Positions 60,701 to 64,000 of a stretch of DNA of 64,000 bases are shown here, piece after piece. The stretch's first letter is position 1. Each line of letters opens with the position of its first letter. The position numbers and the translations under genes are program-made. Where the stretch lies: NCBI RefSeq assembly GCF_964340395.1, contig NC_135557.1, positions 23,933,875-23,997,874 on the forward strand, given 5' to 3'. The notes beneath the pieces were generated by a model, which did not search any database, was not told the origin of the DNA, and saw only the letters and a list, made by a program, of their open reading frames with translations. The DNA comes from Glandiceps talaboti (taxonomy: Eukaryota; Hemichordata; Enteropneusta; Spengelidae).

Positions 60701-63341
60701 TTTCATCGTTCACTTGAATTGTGGTTACCTTTTACCTAACTGCAATTACATTTCTCTGATAGCGCAACAATCTCATTTTAAATGTTTTATTTCATGCAAA
60801 ATCAATGCACTTTTCATTATATATTTGTATATGTACCACTATCAGTGTGCCCGCTATGCCAATTTGTACCACTGATGCACACAATCTCTAGTGATGCACC
60901 AAAATTTGGTGTTCCCTTATCTCTTACTATGTGATGACTCACAAGAAATCCCAGTTTTTTTCATTTTGACTCACAACAACAAAATTTTGTTATCATTTGA
61001 GGGCAAACTGACCAGTATATAATGACAATAAAACATGTTATTATTATATAATATCATAACTAGGCAAAGCCCATAAGCTTGCACAGTGTAGATTCATTTG
61101 TGACCGGCTGCCTCACGATATCGTGGATAGCACCCTCTGCATGGAGAATGTGCATAGTATATAGAACTCACAGGCATAGTCATTTTGTCGCAATGCATCC
61201 TTAGGTAAAAACCACCAAAAACACATTGCATAGTATATAGGACACGCATGCGTACTACTACTAGTCACTGCGCCTCTATGCGGCAGCTGCGTGAGCTATT
61301 ACCTTTAGAGGAAGTACTTCCTTGTTAATACTGTAGAAGAAAGACATGGCTTTAGCCCAACTACAGAGTCCAGCTACATCACCACACACTTTCTTTGCAG
61401 AATCTATGTTGAAATCTTCAGCTTCTAGGTACGGTGCAAGAAGCTCTACCATTTCTTCATTGATGGTATCTTTAGGAAATGATAGCAATGACTGTAGAAA
61501 TCCTCCTCCACTCATCATCTGTGAAATATACCAAAAAAATTATACATTTACATAAGTACAAAAAATATGCAAATTAACGCAATCAATCAAAGAATTTGTA
61601 TAGTGTCAAAAACCACAATGGTATAATGTTCTAAAGCACTGAACAGGAATTGTAGGAGATTTATACAAATGTTAGAAAACTTTTGCAAAAAGACGCGTCT
61701 TGATATCCTTCTTCAATTTATTGACAGTGGGTGATGTAGTTCATTGAACTGTAACCCACCTTACCTCTTGATATACGTGACCCATATGTGACCCACCCTC
61801 ATGTGTTACCATGTCAACAGAAACAGAATGACTATGATCTGTAACCCACCTTACCTCTTGACATGTGAGCCACATGTGACCAACCCTCAAGTGTTACCAT
61901 GTCAACAGAAACAGAATCAGAATGACTATATTGATCTGTAACCCACCTTGCCTCTTGGCATGTGACCCACATTCATGTGTTAACATATGTCAAAAGAATC
62001 ATATTTAATCAGAATGACTATTGATATGCAACCCACCTTGAGTGATTCACTCCATGATGGCTTATTAGACGGTTTTTCTGGGTCTTGGGTTACTACGTCT
62101 AGCTTCTTGCGACACAATATCAGCACAGCATCCATAATGCGCATGATAAGATGTGGTGGCTTGGCAAGCTTTCTCACAGTTGAAATATGGGCAGGTTTGA
62201 TAGTCTATGAATAGATGAACACATATTGTTTAATATTATTACTACTGTAAACCCAAACTTTATACATTTAGATGGAGTAGAGCAATTTACATAATTTATA
62301 TACTACAATCAAAACATATTAGGATATTATAACTGCTCTTTTCATATACCTGAATAGTAGTAAATAGACAAACACTAGAACTATTCTATACTTTCATATT
62401 TATAACTTAAGTTATTTACCTAGATTATTATTAACTTTATTTCTTTTAAATACCAAATTAGAAATGTAAAATTTTCTAAACAGCTGAAATAACGTTTTAT
62501 CTTATCTTATCTTTATCATATTGGAAGTGATAATTATCAGTCAACATAGAATTAATCTTCCACCTTTGATCACTGTGACTTTGATCAATGAAACTGATCC
62601 ATTCTCATCCAATCTATTTATCATTTTGACCCCATTTCAAAACTTTGCACCAATATTTTATTTCATGATTGTAACTGAGAATAGATTTAAGTTATCTTGG
62701 TCAAGGTAACAGCAAAGGTTTAAGATTATCACTTCACAGATATTTTCTAAAACACCGTTTCTATCATAGAATTATTCAAAAGTGTTAAACATTGACAAAT
62801 AAATTTGAAAAATGTAGAGTTAAACTAATATTTAATAAAACACCAATACAAAATGGAATGAAGTAATTATACAATTTCTGAAGTACATGTACATACCATG
62901 TTAATTACAGCTTTGGAATGAAAAGTCTGTCAAGTTTTAATGGTTCCTACACGACGGGCAGACTGCACTGCATGAAAGGGTAGCATCTCCAGTTCACACA
63001 TTTCTGTTGTGTGACCACCATGAACATGAAACCAGAAACAGCACTTTTCATGCAGTGCAGTGAGGAAAAAAAGTCTTACAGTCAGCTCATTTTCACACAA
63101 AATAAAAAGATAAAAGTGCAGTTTTAGATTTTCTCAATACCACAAACTTGATTCATTTACATACCTGGAGAGCTGCTTCTGCTTCTGCCATAGCTGGTTT
63201 GGCAGCTTCTAATTTCTCTTCTGCAAAGGACTTGTCTACTCCAATTTCATCTACAATAGCTTGTGCCCTGTCTTTTACTATTTGTACTTCATTCTTTACC
63301 TTCTCTGCAGCTGTTGCTGACACTGTTACTTCTGTCAAGAC
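43201..63341 (-). CDS. DNAH5/8: axonemal dynein heavy chain, DNAH5/DNAH8 type, C-terminal third (28 exons)
   Basis: Outer-arm gamma-type dynein heavy chain, the ATP-driven motor of cilia and flagella. The window holds about 1385 residues, from stalk helix CC1 to the stop; a full chain is about 4600. Exons on the reverse strand: 63341-63165, 62204-62037, 61518-61303, 60458-60321, 60068-59941, 59657-59489, 58708-58553, 57805-57650, 57059-56970, 55345-55253, 54966-54862, 54286-54148, 53600-53486, 52596-52406, 51982-51861, 51412-51294, 50877-50675, 50104-50031, 49523-49371, 48754-48599, 48148-48032, 47671-47570, 47095-46935, 46209-46053, 45558-45406, 44977-44788, 44469-44348, 43488-43201. Phases agree at all junctions. 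Wording such as [18 protein letters not shown] and [17 protein letters not shown] is diagnostic of DNAH5/DNAH8. I cannot tell which paralogue, and an invertebrate may have only one. Confidence 0.95.
44668..44755 (+). repeat. dispersed repeat (TTTTGGTGCGTCAC family)
   Basis: AGGGGAACGCCAAATTTTGG followed by TGCGTCACTAGAAATTG matches tandem copies at 58.2-58.5 kb and a reversed copy at 60.84-60.95 kb. It lies in a dynein intron. Confidence 0.75.
46385..46640 (-). mobile_element. tRNA-derived SINE-like element
   Basis: On the reverse strand a pol III type promoter is visible: A box TGGCGGAGTGG (46624-46614) and B box GGTTCGAACCC (46581-46571), spaced as in a Ser/Leu-type tRNA. A tRNA-unrelated body follows towards 46385. 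The cloverleaf ends do not pair well enough for a real tRNA, so a SINE is the better reading. It is antisense to nothing: same strand as the dynein gene, in an intron. Confidence 0.65.
49371..53600 (-). CDS. DNAH5/8: dynein AAA6 region exons
   Basis: Exons 53600-53486, 52596-52406, 51982-51861, 51412-51294, 50877-50675, 50104-50031, 49523-49371. Blocks: [108 protein letters not shown] and [15 protein letters not shown]. As is normal for AAA6, there is no Walker A. The donor of the first exon here (53485) is followed by six further copies of itself in a 73-bp array. Confidence 0.95.
49826..49912 (-). repeat. degenerate tRNA-like SINE relic
   Basis: Reverse-strand GGATGTGGTTGGTAGTAC and GGGTTTGAATCTTGG resemble A- and B-box spacing of a tRNA. 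The arms do not pair fully. Lies in a dynein intron. Confidence 0.3.
53000..53545 (-). repeat. 73-bp tandem array copying a dynein exon end and its 5' splice site
   Basis: Anchors such as GTTTGAGAGATGTTTGAT recur at 53009, 53082, 53155, 53228, 53301, 53374, 53447 and 53520, a strict period of 73. The last (53520) lies in the real exon. Each unit repeats, on the reverse strand, codons for [17 protein letters not shown] and the donor AAA|GTAAG, giving seven donor copies (intron first bases at 53485, 53412, 53339, 53266, 53193, 53120, 53047). Copies differ from each other by only a few bases. Because 73 is not a multiple of 3, reading through shifts frame. Confidence 0.95.
54148..55345 (-). CDS. 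DNAH5/8: dynein AAA5-AAA6 linker exons
   Basis: Exons 55345-55253, 54966-54862 and 54286-54148. They encode [40 protein letters not shown] and [19 protein letters not shown], a conserved helical region leading into AAA6. Phases 0, 0 and 0 in; phase 1 out. Confidence 0.95.
55330..55930. repeat. intronic direct duplication including a splice acceptor
   Basis: Sequence from about 55339 (GCTGATACCTGGTTAATAAA) to 55490 (CCCCATGATGCATGAGTGTAAG) recurs at about 55790-55950 with small changes. The copied part begins with the first bases of a dynein exon and its acceptor. The second half (55930-56100) also resembles 55470-55680. Confidence 0.8.
56090..56880. mobile_element. dispersed non-coding element with (ACAG)n tail
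   Basis: Contains two GTTGCTATGGGCGTGGTCAT / GTTGCTAAGGGCGTGGTCAT blocks, repeated phrases of the kind CAGTAGTTTTGGAATGATAG, a short (ACAG)n run at 56796-56823 and the ending GCCGGGCGATCCTTATAGCA. Pieces recur at 41.6-42.7 kb. Non-autonomous; family unnamed here. Confidence 0.5.
56970..59657 (-). CDS. DNAH5/8: dynein AAA5 exons
   Basis: Exons 59657-59489, 58708-58553, 57805-57650 and 57059-56970. Blocks: [99 protein letters not shown] and [10 protein letters not shown]. The order and spacing follow the family exactly. Confidence 0.95.
57322..57403. repeat. hairpin element
   Basis: TTGTCACATCAGTGCA...GGTTGTATCTGC is inverted at 57371-57403 around a loop of about 17 bases, with a small internal mismatch. 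In a dynein intron. Confidence 0.75.
58240..58525 (+). repeat. three tandem copies of the TTTTGGTGCGTCAC repeat
   Basis: Units of about 100 bp begin with AGTAAGACATAGGGGAAC-like sequence near 58247, 58347 and 58447, each containing GTGCGTCACTTGAAATTG or a close variant. Same family as 44.67 kb (+) and 60.84 kb (reversed). Confidence 0.85.
59279..59318. repeat. short perfect hairpin
   Basis: GTTGCCACTGAAGTC (59279-59293) and GACTTCAGTGGCAAC (59304-59318) form a 15-bp perfect stem with a 10-base loop. Confidence 0.85.
59941..63341 (-). CDS. DNAH5/8: dynein stalk and microtubule-binding domain exons
   Basis: Exons 63341-63165 (end of CC1: [20 protein letters not shown], then [20 protein letters not shown]), 62204-62037 ([20 protein letters not shown], start of the microtubule-binding head), 61518-61303 ([40 protein letters not shown]), 60458-60321 and 60068-59941 (CC2: [34 protein letters not shown]). 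The whole head and return helix are intact. The gene continues beyond the right edge with CC1 and AAA1-4. Confidence 0.95.
60843..60955 (-). repeat. dispersed repeat, reversed copy of the TTTTGGTGCGTCAC family
   Basis: GATGCACCAAAATTTGGTGT followed by TCCCTTATCTCTTACTATGT is the reverse complement of the family at 44.67 and 58.2 kb. Confidence 0.75.
61740..62036. repeat. about 92-bp tandem array abutting a dynein donor site
   Basis: The phrase TGTAACCCACCTT recurs at about 61749, 61841 and 61937, and as TGCAACCCACCTTG at 62027, where it is the real exon/intron junction (AAG|GTGGGT on the reverse strand). Units also share CATGTGTTACCATGTCAACA. Confidence 0.85.
62205..63164. other. dynein intron, nothing further seen
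   Basis: About 960 bp between the first two dynein exons of the window. AT-rich; no exon or repeat recognised except a short inverted GCAGTGCA/TGCAGTGCA motif pair around 62963 and 63052. Confidence 0.4.
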
Positions 63342-63343
63342 CT

Positions 63344-63353
63344 GGGGGGGGGG

Positions 63354-63449
<96 letters not shown>
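63344..63449. repeat. (G)n(GA)n microsatellite forming a polypyrimidine tract
   Basis: A run of 13 G is followed by about 46 GA units on the + strand. On the coding (-) strand this is (TC)n then poly-C directly before the AG acceptor at 63343-63342. Confidence 0.97.
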
Positions 63450-63451
<2 letters not shown>

Positions 63452-63611
63452 CAGAAATAAGAATAAGCAAGTATAATAACTATCAGTATTGAAGTTCAAG
63501 AATTAATTATCAGATAAGAAACAAAATTACTTAAATTTTCAAAATGGTACATAAAATTTAGGTTTCAGTTCAGTCTGTAATCTGAAAATTAGTATAAATC
63601 TCATTCTGCTG

Positions 63612-63960
63612 TCGGAGAATTGTCGTTTCTCCCGAAACTAATTTCTGTTGAAGGAAAGATACTCACCTAAATATTCTTACAATAGGATTTGCTTGCAATT
63701 CCCGATGCTTTTCCAATAAAAACTTTATTAATCTACCTCCTCCTACAATTACTGCCCTCAACGTTGGAAGACCAGTTGCGCTATGGAACACAATCTTAGT
63801 CCAGAAACCCAACTAAACTGAGACAGTGGGGAAGGAGGGAGGGACTGTTAGGTGAGTATCTTTCCTTCAACAGAAATTAGTTTCGGGAGAAACGACAATT
63901 CTGTTTCCGGAAAGATACTCACCTAAATATTCTTACAATAGGATACAGAATTTGTCACCA
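63612..63960. repeat. inverted plus direct repeat element
   Basis: The arm 63617-63666 (AATTGTCGTTTCTCCCGAAA...) is inverted at 63852-63901, and GAAAGATACTCACCTAAATA... (from about 63655) is repeated directly at about 63912-63947. It may be a foldback transposon or part of one. Confidence 0.75.
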
Positions 63961-64000
63961 GCTAGGTGGTGGGTGTCTCTGTATGACCTGTTAATGTGAT

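Overview
This is a window of metazoan nuclear DNA, AT-rich and full of introns. Nearly all genes are split by GT-AG introns, microsatellites are very abundant, and there are non-LTR, MITE-like and tRNA-SINE-like repeats. An axonemal dynein, an Ig/FN3 receptor of the tyrosine-kinase family and a C-type lectin point to a (probably marine) invertebrate. I cannot fix the phylum from the sequence alone. No prokaryotic features are present.

Layout. (1) About 2.16-23.13 kb, + strand: one complete or nearly complete receptor gene of 20 recognisable coding exons. It encodes a signal peptide, seven Ig-like domains, two FN3-like domains, one transmembrane helix and a tyrosine-kinase-like domain. The kinase has lost the catalytic Asp of HRD (reads HCA) and the Asp of DFG (reads ELG), so it is predicted to be a pseudokinase receptor. 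Its tail keeps SH2-ligand-like tyrosines. Its introns hold a CR1/L2/Jockey-like retrotransposon (12.05-15.0 kb), two full MITE-like elements plus a fragment, and long microsatellites that often begin just after the 5' splice site. (2) About 23.4-24.1 kb, - strand: a signal-peptide first exon and one orphan candidate exon. (3) 25.06-30.0 kb: a 2.45-kb tandem duplication with no clear gene. (4) 30.8-31.1 kb: a reading frame broken by one stop. (5) 32.2-40.05 kb, - strand: a seven-exon gene for a predicted type II membrane C-type lectin with a Thr-rich stalk and an EPN motif. (6) 41.6-42.3 kb: a 233-bp tandem repeat. (7) 43.2-63.34 kb, - strand: the C-terminal third (28 exons, about 1385 residues, from stalk to stop) of an outer-arm axonemal dynein heavy chain of the DNAH5/DNAH8 type. 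The gene runs off the right edge.

The three genes are not obviously linked in function: one is a cell-surface signalling or adhesion receptor, one a surface lectin, one a ciliary motor. The most unusual observations are the double loss of catalytic residues in the receptor, the recent duplication of an Ig-exon pair, and three places in the dynein gene where intronic duplications involve exon edges and splice sites. The clearest of these is a 73-bp array carrying seven copies of an exon end plus its 5' splice site. All exon limits were set by hand from splice consensus, codon phase and protein similarity; no alignment was run.
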